NCBI RefSeq assembly: GCF_003576645.1
Contig: NC_044922.1
Location: 12,073,326 to 12,137,325 of the forward strand
From: Ipomoea triloba
Taxonomy: Eukaryota > Streptophyta > Magnoliopsida > Solanales > Convolvulaceae
Length of the DNA stretch: 64,000 nt
Reading direction: 5' to 3'
In this document: positions 9,650 through 20,556 of the stretch, piece after piece
How the letters are laid out: each line of letters starts with the position of its first letter
Position numbering within the stretch: the first letter of the stretch is position 1
Position numbers and translations under genes: made by a program
The notes under the pieces: generated by a model
The model's input: only the letters and a program-made list of their open reading frames with translations
Told to the model about the DNA's origin: nothing
Database searches by the model: none

Positions 9650-10702
9650 ATGGCGTTTGGGGTGGACGAAGACATTGGCAGGCTCGCAACACGGTGGGCG
9701 AACATAGCGTTGGAGGAGGAAGAAGCCGCGTTTGAGCCTATTCTTGATGGCGCGGGAGGGGTGGATGATGCTGTGCAAGCGACATGGCTGATGGTGGGTC
9801 GTTTCTTGTCTTCTAAACTGATAAAGATTGAATATATGCGTCAGGTTCTTGCTTCCGTCTGGCAACCGGTTAAAGGAGTCCAAGTTACTGAATTACAACC
9901 GAACCTATTCATGTTTGTGTTCTTTCATGAATCGGACCTACAGTATGTTTTGGACGAAAGCCCTTGGTCGTATGAGAATCACACCTTAATCTGTAGGGCT
10001 GTGCCGGAGGGTATGCTACCCAGGAACGTCTCTCTTGATACGGTTGATATGTGGGTGCAGCTACATGACTTGCCGTTTGGTTATACGTCTAGCATGATCC
10101 TTGAACAGGTAGGCAATTATCTCGGAGCCTTTGTTAAGCATGATGAGCGCTTTGCGGGAGCACCTTGGCTGGATTTTTACCGTATAAGGGTGGCTTTGCC
10201 GGTTGATAAGCCGATCAAGAGGCGCATGAAGTTGTTGAAACGAGATAAAACTTGGTGCTGGGTTACATTCAAATACGAACGACTGCATAGCTATTGTTTT
10301 TTCTGTGGAATGATGGGCCATGTGCATAAATTCTGTTTGAAAGCTCGTGAGGCAAGGGTTCTAGTTGAGCAGTACCCTTTCGGCCCGGAACTACGTGCGG
10401 GTTCGCGTCGGGGACCTCGGGGAGTTGGTGATAACTGGCTTGTGCCGGTAGGGGGACGGCCGCGGATGGAGGACGGGCCTGGTTCCGCTTCGGTCGGCCG
10501 TGAGTCGCAATCGGCGGTCGCAGTCGAGCCGCAGCGCAGCGACGTTGAAGTAGCGGTCATTGCAATGTCTAAGCGAAGGCGGGAAGGTTCTGGTAGCGGC
10601 GCGAGGCGACAGGGGACAGGGGGTATGGATGTTATTATGTCCGAGGTTCCAAAAAACTTGCATGTGGCGGGCACTGGTTCACAGGCCCGCCCGTCATCAT
10701 GA
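9650..10702 (+). CDS. LINE ORF1 protein (DUF4283 and zinc knuckle)
   Basis: The 350-aa frame is fully open. The ATG at 9650 was chosen because it follows the leader and starts the conserved part; the open frame reaches further up but through untranslated-looking sequence. Residues about 45-190 match the DUF4283 fold of plant LINE ORF1, with the typical DMWVQLHDLPFGY block. A CX2CX4HX4C zinc knuckle (CFFCGMMGHVHKFC) follows at roughly residue 223, then a basic Gly/Arg-rich tail. Proteins of this kind bind element RNA and package it with ORF2. The stop overlaps the ORF2 start as ATGA. Unlike ORF2, it carries no stop codon. Confidence 0.85.
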   Translation: MAFGVDEDIGRLATRWANIALEEEEAAFEPILDGAGGVDDAVQATWLMVGRFLSSKLIKIEYMRQVLASVWQPVKGVQVTELQPNLFMFVFFHESDLQYVLDESPWSYENHTLICRAVPEGMLPRNVSLDTVDMWVQLHDLPFGYTSSMILEQVGNYLGAFVKHDERFAGAPWLDFYRIRVALPVDKPIKRRMKLLKRDKTWCWVTFKYERLHSYCFFCGMMGHVHKFCLKAREARVLVEQYPFGPELRAGSRRGPRGVGDNWLVPVGGRPRMEDGPGSASVGRESQSAVAVEPQRSDVEVAVIAMSKRRREGSGSGARRQGTGGMDVIMSEVPKNLHVAGTGSQARPSS

Positions 10703-13700
10703 GTACGTTGAGTTGGAACTGTCGTGGCTTGGGCAATCCACGAACAGTTCGTGAAGTAGTGGACTTAGTGTCCCGTAAGAAGCCTGAGTTTGCTTTCCTC
10801 ATGGAGACTAAAGTGAACCGGGAGCATGCAGAACGACTCCGGGTTAAGATTGGCTTTGAGGGTTTATTTTATGTTGATTCCGTTGGTCGTAGTGGTGGAC
10901 TAGCTTTATTTTGGAGAAGAAATAATACTGCCAGGTTATTGAGCTTTTCAACTAACCATGTCGATATTGAGGTCTGTGTGACTGGTCTAGGGACATGGAG
11001 AATGACTGGTTTCTACGGATTTCCGGAGAGGAGTCGTAGGAATGCTGCTTGGGACCTCTTGAAAACATTAGCAGGGAGATCATCTTTGCCGTGGGTTGTA
11101 CTGGGAGATTTTAATGATCTCCTGTTTCAACACGAGAAGAGGGGTGGTAACCCACATCCGGATAGTCTCTTACGCGGCTTTGGGGAGACTCTCGATGATT
11201 GTGGTCTGATCCAATTACCCATGCAGGGCCATCAATTTACATGGGGAAGGGGAAAGGGCACTCAGGAGTGGATGGAGGAGCGGCTTGACAAAGTTTTAGC
11301 TCGTGCAGATTGGTGCGATTCCTTTCCAGCTGCTAGTGTCACTAATATTCTAACTCGCAATTCTGATCATTCTGCCCTCTTTTTGAGGGTGAAGGAGTGC
11401 GGGGTTTCAACTTCTGAAACACACAGGCAGTTCAGGTTTGAGATGGCGTAGATACATGATGAAGGTTGTAGGCAGCAGGTCGAGGCTGCGTGGCAAGAAG
11501 GGAGAGGTGGCGGGCTGCTGGATTGCCTACAATACTGTGGCAAAAAACTCCAGAGTTGGGGTGGAGATCATTTTCATAAATTTGGGGAAAAGATCAGGCG
11601 GTTGAAGAAGGAGCAGGCTCAGCTACATGACCGTCTTGATACGGATTCCTTGTCTAAATATCAAGAGTTGGAGGCTGAGCTGTGCCAATTGGAGAAGCAG
11701 GAGGAGATTTTCTGGCGCTAGAGAGCAAAACAGCATTGGTTGCAAAACGCGGATGCAAATACTAAGTTCTTTCACAGGTATGCCTCCGCTCGTAAAAAGA
11801 AAAATACTTTAACTTGTTTAAAAAATTATTCTGGTTTGTGGGTGGAGGATGATGAGTTGAATACTCTTGTGCTTAATTACTTTAGTGAGATTTTTGCATC
11901 ATCTAGTTCTGTTTCTACTATGGATTCCTTTGCTGCATCTGTTGTGCCACGAGTGACCCAAGACCAGAATGAAGTTTTACTTAGGCCTTTTCAGCCAGAG
12001 GAAGTGAAGACTGCTTTGTTTTCGATGTTCCCCGATAAAGCTCCAGGACCTGATGGAATGAATCCGGGATTCTATCAACATTATTGGGATGTGGTGGGAG
12101 GGGATGTCACTACATTTGTGCTTAATTGTCTGAATAGTTGTTCTTTCCCGAATGGCTTAAACAACACTAATGTAGTCCTAATTCCCAAGAAGAATCACCC
12201 GGAGTTGGTTTCTGATCTGCGACCCATTGCCTTGTGTAATGTGGTTTACAAGATCATGGCCAAGATAGTGGCAAACAGAATGAAACCTCTGCTGGGGAAC
12301 ATTATTTCAGACTCCTAGAGTGCATTTATACCGAATAGGCTCATCACTGACAACATTCTGATTGCAGCAGAGGTGGGACATTATCTAAACAGAAAACAGT
12401 GTGGGGTATGGGAGGCTGGGGGGGCTCTAAAACTGGATATGGCAAAGGCATATGACCGCATGGAGTGGTCTTTCCTGCGCCATATGCTAAAGGTTTTGGG
12501 GTTTGCTGGTTAGTGGATTGATATGTTAATGTTATGTGTCACAACTGTGTCCTACAATTTCATGGTGAATGGTAAAAGTGCTAGTCAGGTAATTCCCACA
12601 AGAGGCATTAGACAAGGGGATCCCTTATCTCCCTATTTGTTTATAATTTGTGCTGAGGGTCTTTCATTGTTGCTACAGTAGGCAGAAGCTAGAAGGTCTA
12701 TTCATGGGTGCAGGGTAGCACGAGGTGCCCCACCTATTTCACATTTGTTTTTCGCAGATGATAGCCTATTATTCTTCAAGGCAAATATTCAAGAGACAGG
12801 GGTGATCAAGTAGTGTCTCATTGAATATGAAAACATGTCGGGACAGGCAGTAAACTTTCACAAATCCAGTGTGTGCTTTAGTAGGAATACTGCAGGAGTT
12901 GTAAGGGATGAGGTAGCTGCTGTCTTGGGAGTTGCATAGGCTCCTAATTTTGGAAAATATTTGGAGCTCCCGTCTTTTATTGGAAAGGAAAAAAGGGAAG
13001 TATTCTCTTATGTCGAAAACAATATTAAGCAAAGATTTAGCTCATGGAGTAAAAGGTTAATTTCGCAGGCTGGAAAGGAAGTTCTTCTGAAAAGTGTGGC
13101 TCAATCAATGCCTACCTTTTCTATGAGCGTTTTCCTCCTTCCAACTTCGGTGTGCCTGTCTATTGAGAGAGCTATGAATAGGTACTGGTGGGGTTCTGGA
13201 AATGAGAGAGGTATACACTGGAAGGCTTGGGATAGACTGTGTGTGCCTAAAAAGTATGGGGGTTTGGGATTTAAGGACTTGAGGGCTTTCAATCTTGCAA
13301 TGTTAGGAAAACAGGCTTGGAGGTTTCTAACAAGGCCCCAATCTCTGGTGGCACAAGTGTATAAAGCCAGGTATTTTCCCAAAACCTCTTTTATTGATGC
13401 TACTTTGGGGGGCAACCCAAGTTTCTGCTGGAGAAGTATCATGGCAGCCCATGAACTTATTTGTAATGGTGTGAGAAGAAGGATTGGGGATGGGAATGAC
13501 ACTCTCATCTGGGGACACCCGTGGTTGCCAGATGATCCTAGTCCCTTGGTTCAAACTCCCATGCCAGGTACATTGAATGGTGCAATGGTCTCAGGTCTTA
13601 TTGACCCCGAGACAAGAACATGGGATGTCTCAATCCTGCAGGACATGTTTACTGCTACTGATATTAACCGCATTTTAAAAGTGTCTGTCACCCCACATTA

Positions 13701-13885
13701 TAAGGATTCTTGGTATTGGCCAAATGAGACACATGGATGTTATACAGTAAAGGAGGGCTATAGATGCATTATGGGAGAGGTGGAAGTGCAGCCCGGGAGC
13801 TATGATAAATGGTTACATCTTTGGAAGATTAGGTGCCCTTCAAAATGGAAATTGTTTCTCTGGAAAGCTCTATCTAATGTCTTAC
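10699..13885 (+). pseudogene. LINE ORF2: endonuclease and reverse transcriptase, seven TAG stops
   Basis: One frame can be followed for 3.2 kb without a shift. The N-terminus is an APE-type endonuclease (LSWNCRGLGNP, LGDFND, SDHSALFL). The reverse transcriptase follows with KAPGPDGMNPGFYQ, RPIALCNVVYK, GIRQGDPLSPYLF and the catalytic FADD near 12755. Stops at 11449, 11719, 12316, 12511, 12679, 12811 and 12937 are all TAG. Six stand where family members have Gln (CAG) and one (11449) where Trp is likely. The frame ends at about 13885 inside the conserved C-terminal KWKLFLWKA block, where antisense gag sequence takes over. The zinc-knuckle end, 3' UTR and poly(A) are lost. The element cannot move by itself. 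Confidence 0.88.
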
Positions 13886-14388
13886 AGCTCCACATACTGA
13901 TCATAATAGTCCTGCACAGTTGCTCCCTTTTGTTTCAATCGCAGGAATTCCTCACACTTGATTCCCTTAATCCTTTCCGTGTAGAATTGTCCTCTCAATT
14001 CATCCTTAAATTCCTCCCAGCCAAAGTCTGGGTCTTGCAGCAAATCGGGCCCAGCTGTTGACCACCAGTTGTCTGCCGCTTTTGTCAGATAATACACGGC
14101 GGAAGATACTCGCTGATCTGCAGGACAGTTGACTGCATTGAGCAGCTTGTCAAACGTCCTAATCCATTCTTCCAAGATTACCGGGTCTTTTTCACCCGCA
14201 TAATATGGTGGCTGCCTACTTGCTATGGCTTTTGCAAAATCAACTCGCGGCTGTCTGTGATCTTGATTCTGGACTTGCTGAGCCATCATAAATCCAGCCA
14301 TTTGTTCCATTGCGAGAGCCATACGGTCCATTGCCGATATATCGTCGCCCTGATCGACAGGTATATTTCGTCTAGGCGGCATCTTCAC
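13886..14388 (-). pseudogene. Ty3/gypsy gag, 3' truncated
   Basis: It starts at 14388 (MKMPPRRNIP) and reads about 167 residues without a stop up to the junction. The second half fits the retrotransposon gag domain: WWSTAGPDLLQ, FGWEEFKDELRGQFY and EEFLRLKQKGATVQDYYDQY. This is the capsid-like protein of a plant Ty3/gypsy element. The CCHC knuckle and the protease are missing because the element is cut here against the LINE. Confidence 0.85.
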
Positions 14389-14882
14389 CAGACGACAGTT
14401 TCAAGTTAGTTCTTGAAGCATAAAAGCTCTTAAGGAGTTAGCTAGCTACGCAGTTAGTATAGAAGCTACCCAAGTCCAATCCAGCAATTCTTAACATTCA
14501 CTTCGTTATGCTCATCAACCAGGTATCTCAACTATGGCATAACAGTTAGGAACGCACTATACTATCATGCTTACTCACAACAATTATAAGCAATGATTAA
14601 CGCACATAAAGATACACAAATATTGATCAAAGCATTCTAGAACCGGGAGGTTTAGCGAAATACAGGTGATGAGGTACCCCTTTTTTATGCTGCCTGGTCT
14701 CCAGCTCCACTCCAGAAGCTCACACTTAGACTCAGTTGAAATAGCCGTTTAGGTCAGTCTTAGCAAACTTAGGCTGACTCGAACTTGGGCTTTGAAAATC
14801 GAATTCTCCGAATTTCAATCCTCGACCTACAATCGAGACCACACAACCTAGGCTTCGACCTGATTCCCAAAGGTTCAACCTA

Positions 14883-14895
14883 GGCTCTGATACCA
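14883..14895 (-). other. Primer-binding site for initiator Met tRNA
   Basis: On the minus strand the sequence is TGGTATCAGAGCC, three bases after the LTR end (GGTTACA at 14899). It is complementary to the 3' end of plant initiator methionine tRNA, which fixes the direction of the element and the inner border of its 5' LTR. Confidence 0.85.
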
Positions 14896-14898
14896 CTT

Positions 14899-17046
14899 TG
14901 TAACCCCCCGGACCTCCCTTCCCGTACATCCGAGGGAGTTACCGCCACACCTAGAGAGAGAGTTCTATCATTCCGCGATAAACCTCACTCTAGGTGCACA
15001 GGCTAAAGGGAACTCTTCTAACCACAACAGCCACCCAACAGTTGCTCACACACTTATATACATATCAGCTGAAAAAAAACTTAACTAAGCAATATATATA
15101 CATACTTGCACTTATAAATACATGAGTTTACCCCTCGGGTCAAAATACAGATCAAGGGTCAACTACGACCCGACTAGCCATGTTTAGCCAACACTAAGGC
15201 TACAAAAAAAATATGTACACAAAAAAAACTCCCAAGAACTCGACGTCTAGTCAATCATTCGGTACACGGGGCCGGTGAACTCTCCCCAGACCAGGTGCCA
15301 CTCCCCCTCGCACCAGGTGATATGGTCCAGAAACCGAGAGGTGGTTATGACCATCGACCATTCCTCCCAGCAGTCCCGAGGGCTAGGGTCCCAAGGGTAA
15401 GGGTAATGTACTATGAACTCAAGGGGATCGCTACCCTCTAAAGGCTCTATGGGGTAAAAGCCATAAGAAGCCTGGACCTCATCCATAACAGGGCAAGAAA
15501 CAAAAGGGGCCGACGGAGCTACAGAAGTATACGGGTTAATGGGAGCTACAGGAGCATAACCAGGTGCGTATGGGTCTCCACCCTCCATCATCTGTATGTA
15601 CACGTCGTAATCCATGCCTTCACAAACATACTCCGGTGAACTTCCGGAATTCACCGGGCCACAAGAACTGACACTAGATTGCATATGTTAGGAATACAGT
15701 GAAGTGCAGTTAGCACGACGGCTAAGTAAGGATATCCGCGGGTTATTCAAAACTAAATAAAGGTTTTGTAAAATTGTTACATGGAAACCCTAAACCTTAC
15801 TCATCGGCAGAGGTTCTACCTGCAACAGTTATAAATAGCAACTTGCACACACAATAGGCAAAATTCAATACCATCCCGAATCATTTTCCCTCTTGACGAG
15901 GTCATTTGATAATCATTTACTTACCCAAAGAATGTATTGTTAAACATTTAAGCATACCAGTAAGTAATGGAAAAACACAAATCCCACATTTTGCTCGTAA
16001 TCACTTTATTTGAAAAATCTTTCCCTCATAAGGAAATACTCATCACTTTTCACTTTTCAAAGAGAAAGATCGCCCGCAACCGTTGGGTACTTAAATACTT
16101 ATCACATCTCTCTTTCCCGTAGCTACGGCGTAACTACATTCATATTTCAAAATTTCACTTGGTCCTAGATAGAAAGTGTGAGGCCTCTGGAGTTCTTTCT
16201 CCACTTTTGACCACTTGGATCGTTGAACTCGGGTTCAGTGGTCATCGCCCGGTCTAATACTGATCCTCTGGACTTATAGGAGCGTTGGAATGATTCCTAG
16301 CTAGCCTCACTAGGTTCATAAGAACGACACCTACCCGAACATAGAGTGACTATACTTAAGTGTGCACACCCCCGTAGGAGTACCTTTTCCTTCCGGGTGA
16401 TATAGTACTCGGCGAATAGACTTCGCCCACAGTATGAATGATCATACACATAACCATCATGCGGGAAAGGAACTTTAAGCCCATCTTTATCCCGTAGGTT
16501 AACAAGGTCCTTCACCACTTTTACTAGAACTAAGGTTTGAAAAACATTTTTCTACCTTTTCCCTTTCTTGCATTGAAAATATTTTGGACGTACTTGGGTC
16601 AATTCCAATACTCGGAAATTGATTCCCCCTTTAACCAAATCCAGAAATTCCCTTTTCTTTTGCAAAACATTTGGATAGTACACTAGCAACCTTTCACAAT
16701 GGCAATTCAAGTGTGACTATCATACACTTTCAACACCACATTTTTCACATAGGTATCATACTTGACACATTTATATCTCAATGCATATAACATATACACT
16801 TCCCAACCTTAACATGGGCATAACACTCAAGTACATTTATTCTTTACATGCACATAATACCACCTCCTTATAATATTTGTATGTTCACACATATGCAATA
16901 CTACTTACATAACACATGTGCCTAATTACGTAGCATCACACTTCTTCATATCAACACATGTATATACGGTTTATACCTACCATATGCTTACACTCAAAAT
17001 GTGACATTTATACCATTTATATATATATGTACATGTATTCGACGCG

Positions 17047-17082
<36 letters not shown>

Positions 17083-17618
17083 CACGGCACACACACACCC
17101 ACATATATATATATATACATACACGGCACATACATATATATATATACACATAAATACATAATTCCCCTTCTTCATAGTATATGTACACCTATCATATCCT
17201 TGCTATACAACTAAGACATAATCTTCACATCACATAGGTTTTCATGTACACAAGTCAACAACAATTCATAACCTAGCTATCAATTATCTAGTTTCAAACA
17301 ACCTCAACCAATTAAAGGGATTCCTTACCTCAACCGGGTTACTAGTTTCGTAGAAGACTCTTGGAGTTGATAAAGTATGTACATGATGATGATGTTGGCC
17401 GAAAATGATTGATTGGGCTAATGTGAGTTGATGATGAGTATTAGTTAATAATGTTGATTTAATGATTAAGGATGAACTAGGGTGGACAACAAGGTAATTA
17501 AAGCTTAATGTTATTGATGGAGTTACCTTAATGTTCATTAAGGGTAATTATTGGATTATTGATGATGATTATGATTTAATGATGGTTAGTTGATTAATGA
17601 TGATTAAGGGATGATTTA
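14899..17618 (-). repeat. 5' LTR of the truncated gypsy element
   Basis: The inner border has the TGTAACCCCCC end next to the PBS. The outer border lacks the matching terminal motif, so the first part of the LTR is probably deleted. It contains CA and TA microsatellites at 17046-17155 and an open frame in sense orientation at 15684-15247 (listed separately). Confidence 0.7.
15247..15684 (-). CDS. Open reading frame inside the gypsy LTR, function unknown
   Basis: The frame is 145 codons, in the sense direction of the element. The product is acidic and rich in Pro, Tyr and Trp, with no known domain. Its first residues (MQSSVSSCGP) recur at the matching place of the solo LTR (50886 on: MQSSVGLCGPMSSE, then TAG), so at least the start is shared by two members of the family. 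It may be an LTR-encoded protein, or a chance frame over conserved regulatory DNA. Confidence 0.35.
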   Translation of the reverse strand: MQSSVSSCGPVNSGSSPEYVCEGMDYDVYIQMMEGGDPYAPGYAPVAPINPYTSVAPSAPFVSCPVMDEVQASYGFYPIEPLEGSDPLEFIVHYPYPWDPSPRDCWEEWSMVITTSRFLDHITWCEGEWHLVWGEFTGPVYRMID

Positions 17619-18242
17619 CGGGAAACTACAACACTAATACTCCAAGTAGCAATTTGAGAAAAGTTTGCCTTCTAACATTACATGAATATAATTCTTCGAC
17701 TCTACTACATGCACTTTAAATTTTATTGTTTATTTCTTGATATGACCATATATTATTAATAATAAAGTGTGTGTCAATTGTGTCTCTTTAATCTATTCAG
17801 GGTACATGTAAGTGTAATACTCATTGTATATTGATTCGACAATTAATCTAGTAATATAATGTTAATAAAATAGTAACTTCTAGTATATATATTTAAATAA
17901 ATTGTTGCTTGATCCATTTGTTGATATTAAAACCTCAATTTCACTTTTTTTCTTGAGGTTTGTTTTCTATGTTTTAGGTAATGGCAGTTATGTTTGTAAA
18001 GAAATTACAGACCACGGAATAAAATGCATGTATATTGTGAAAAAATATGGAACTAATGTTAGCTTGGACATCTTTATCATTATTGTTTTCAATCATTCAT
18101 GAAAATAACGTAGTAGGCTTAAATATATTGTACGCTTGCAAAGTACAAATATTCCCCCTCTATATATTAATTACCCACAACCATTCGATGATCATCATTG
18201 GTAATTAACTCAGCATTGGCTCTTAATTTGAAGCAATTCAAA
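17619..18242 (+). promoter_or_regulatory. Array spacer and promoter-like module
   Basis: Array sequence resumes here (compare 6000-6060). The upstream module of the zinc-finger genes follows, including CCTCTATATATTAATTA near 18158. No gene is present. Confidence 0.45.
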
Positions 18243-18321
18243 ATGTCTAGGAACAATGGTGATGACTCTTCTCCTTTGAATTTTCCTCCCCCCGGCCAGC
18301 TACGGCAGAATTATATATGTT
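18243..18321 (+). pseudogene. C2H2 zinc-finger/EAR copy, cut by an inversion
   Basis: It starts MSRNNGDDSSPLNFPPPGQ and is cut within the first lines of the finger (AATTATATATG). The following 155 bases are array spacer in inverted orientation. Confidence 0.75.
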
Positions 18322-18478
18322 ATATGAGACATTCGTTATGTTATTAGGGAGTATTTTTTTTAATATGCCTTTAATTTTTAATTTTTAATGTAATGTAACA
18401 CACCAGCACTGAAGAGAAAAAACTATACTCATAAGCTAATTAAGGAAAATAATTACTAGAATTAATACCAAATATTAC
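18322..18478 (-). repeat. Inverted block of array spacer
   Basis: This stretch is the reverse complement of about 2077-2232 (for example TTCGTTATGTTATTAGGGAG against CTCCGTAATAACATAACTAA). Direct-orientation spacer continues on its right side (TACTCATACGTATTCGC, like 2258). A local inversion explains this better than a transposon. Confidence 0.75.
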
Positions 18479-19834
18479 TCATACGTATTCGCACATGAAT
18501 ACATACACATACAAATATATATGCATGTGACCACTCTATATATATACACTTGCCTAATTTTATAATAGGAATATCATAAGTATTTATTTTTAATTACTTT
18601 TTTAATATTTCTATATATTATATAATTTCCTTTTTATTTCATAGCATTCATGATTTTGTAAATCACTACTAAACAAATTAAAAATGGGTCAATGTAGTTC
18701 CTAGTTTTCAATTTAAACTAATTTGATCCTCAAATTGTATAAAATTTCGTCAATTATCCCTTTTGAGGGATTAAAATGATGATTTCTCCATTTTTATAAT
18801 TTTTTCAATTTCATCATCGAAGGATTTATATGACGAAATTTTAAACAATTCAAGGATAAAATTATTTGAAATTAAAAACTAGCTTAGAGACTACATTGAT
18901 ATATAGTTAATTGAGAAATAATTGATGAATATTATATTTCAATTCTACTACATGCACTTTAATATTCATTGTTTATTGTTTTATATGACCATATATTATT
19001 AGTAGTAATGTGCATGTCAATTGTTTTTCTCTTTTATTTACTCAAGGTACATGTAATTGAACTACTCATTATATTTTAATACCATATTGAATTTTTGTTA
19101 CCACTACCAATGTGGAAAATGAATTGAAAGGAAAAAAAAGTTGTTTTGTTCATACAAGCCAACCTTCGATTGATATGAATAATTGCACACAACTTAATTG
19201 AAACATTGTCCAACCGACTCTAACGAACATGACGGTTAGTTAGCTTATTAAATTTTGAATATGCTGAAATTTATGAATTATCTTTTTTTTACTAATGAGT
19301 GATGCCTTAATTTAAAAAGTGTTGTTAAGATGTTTAATCAACCTCTAATTTTGTGTAATATATTGAGGTTATGAACTCCAATTTCAATTCACACTTTATG
19401 ATTGAGGTTATAATCTTAAGAATTACAGACAATTACGTTTTAATATAACTTGACCAAATGGTAATGATAAATTTAACTATATTGATTTGATAATTAATCT
19501 AGTCATTTTAATTAAAAGTAACTTCTAGTATATATATTTAAATGGAACATTGCCTAATCTATTTGTTGATATTAACAAACAATTGAATTTTTTTTGTTGA
19601 GGTTGGTTTTAGATGTGATTTAGTTGGCCGGAAAACTCCTTTTATAAAGAAACTACCGACCACGGAAAAACAATGAATATATGTTGTGAAAAAAAAAAAA
19701 AAAAGAGAGAGAGAGACTAAAGCTACGTAGTTCATTTTTGTTATCCTAGTCTCGTTCATAAAACAATGTACATTTTGTTGATCATCACAAGTAATTAATT
19801 CAACATTTGTTTTCTTAATTTGAAGCAATTCAAG
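18479..19834. other. Array spacer, right copy of the segmental duplication
   Basis: 18479-18940 matches 2258-2700 and 8996-9440. From 18945 it matches 6205-7110. It contains only repeat flank and the promoter-like module (19570-19834). Confidence 0.6.
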
Positions 19835-20030
19835 ATGTCTAGGAACAATGCTAATGGCTCTTCTTCCTTCAATTCTCTTCCACCTGCCTAGCCACAACAG
19901 AATCATATTTGCCCCGTATGATCGAGGGATATGGTTTAACAGCCGCCAAGCACTTTTTGGGCAAATGAGGCAACATGGTAGTCTTGAGATAAGAATCGCC
20001 TACCCTCATTTTTTCAATAGAGGCCATGTG
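19835..20030 (+). pseudogene. C2H2 zinc-finger/EAR copy, TAG before the finger
   Basis: It starts MSRNNANGSSSFNSLPPA and then has TAG where the sister copies have CAG (GCC TAG CCA). The finger is altered further (CCCCGTATGATCGAGGG), losing the second Cys context. It ends at the same GGCCATGTGACACCC junction as the copy at 7111, of which it is the duplicate. Confidence 0.75.
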
Positions 20031-20418
20031 ACACCCTAAAATTTCGTCACCATTTTTGTTACAAAATAATTTTGGTTCGTCACTAAATGAAACGTTGTGT
20101 AATCTATTTGTTGATATTAATACCACAATTGCACTTTTTTTTGTTTAGGTTGGTTTTAGATGATTTAGTTAAATGGCAGGCAAACACCTTTTGTAAAGAA
20201 ACAACCGACCACGGAAAAACAAAGCATATATGTTGTGAAAAAAAAAAAGAGAGAAGAAAAGCATGAAATTAAAGCTACTTAGTTCATCTTTGTCATCCTA
20301 ATCTCGTTCATGAAATCACTGTAAGAATATTATATTGTACATTTGCAAAGTATAAATATTTCTCTCCTCTACATATTAATTCTTCAACATTTGTTTTCTT
20401 AATTTGAAGCAATTCAAG

Positions 20419-20507
20419 ATGTCTAGAAACAATGCTAATGGCTCTTCTTCCTTCAATTCTTTTCCACCTGCCCATCCACAACAAAATCATATTTGCACCG
20501 TGTGTGG
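20419..20507 (+). pseudogene. C2H2 zinc-finger/EAR copy fused to a GT repeat
   Basis: It is nearly identical to the intact gene at 7690 up to the second Cys of the finger (HICTVCG). It then jumps straight into a TG microsatellite with one undetermined base at 20508. The rest of the finger, the linker and both EAR motifs are missing. This is either a deletion between two GT-rich sites or an assembly collapse. Confidence 0.7.
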
Positions 20508-20508
20508 N

Positions 20509-20553
<45 letters not shown>
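20509..20553 (+). repeat. (TG)n microsatellite next to an N
   Basis: This is a pure TG run, the counterpart of 8087-8136. The N at its left edge shows that the consensus was uncertain here. Confidence 0.85.

Positions 20554-20556
<3 letters not shown>

Larger units (their letters stand above)
9490..13885 (+). mobile_element. LINE retrotransposon, L1 type, 3'-truncated
   Basis: It has a pyrimidine-rich leader with CTAGGGTTT phrases, ORF1 (DUF4283 plus zinc knuckle) and ORF2 (endonuclease then reverse transcriptase). The left edge lies in the AAC-rich tract where array similarity ends (about 9480-9500). The right edge is an abrupt change at 13885/13886 to antisense gypsy gag. The missing 3' end cannot be a target-primed truncation, which removes the 5' end, so a later deletion is likely. 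No TSD can be found. Confidence 0.85.
13886..17618 (-). mobile_element. Ty3/gypsy retrotransposon fragment: 5' LTR, PBS and partial gag
   Basis: Read on the minus strand, there is an LTR (17618 down to 14899), a primer-binding site, a leader and the first two thirds of gag, cut at 13886. Everything after gag, including pol and the 3' LTR, is missing. The upper edge near 17618 is set by the return of array-type sequence (GGGAAACTACA). Short collinear blocks link this LTR to the solo LTR at 48324-51178, for example GGCTAAGTAAGGATATCC (15721) and GGGATTCCTTACCTCAA (17319). Confidence 0.8.

Noticed and set aside
16958..17188. Tyr/Ile/His-rich open frames on both strands
   Set aside because: They are translations of the CA/TA microsatellites in the gypsy LTR.
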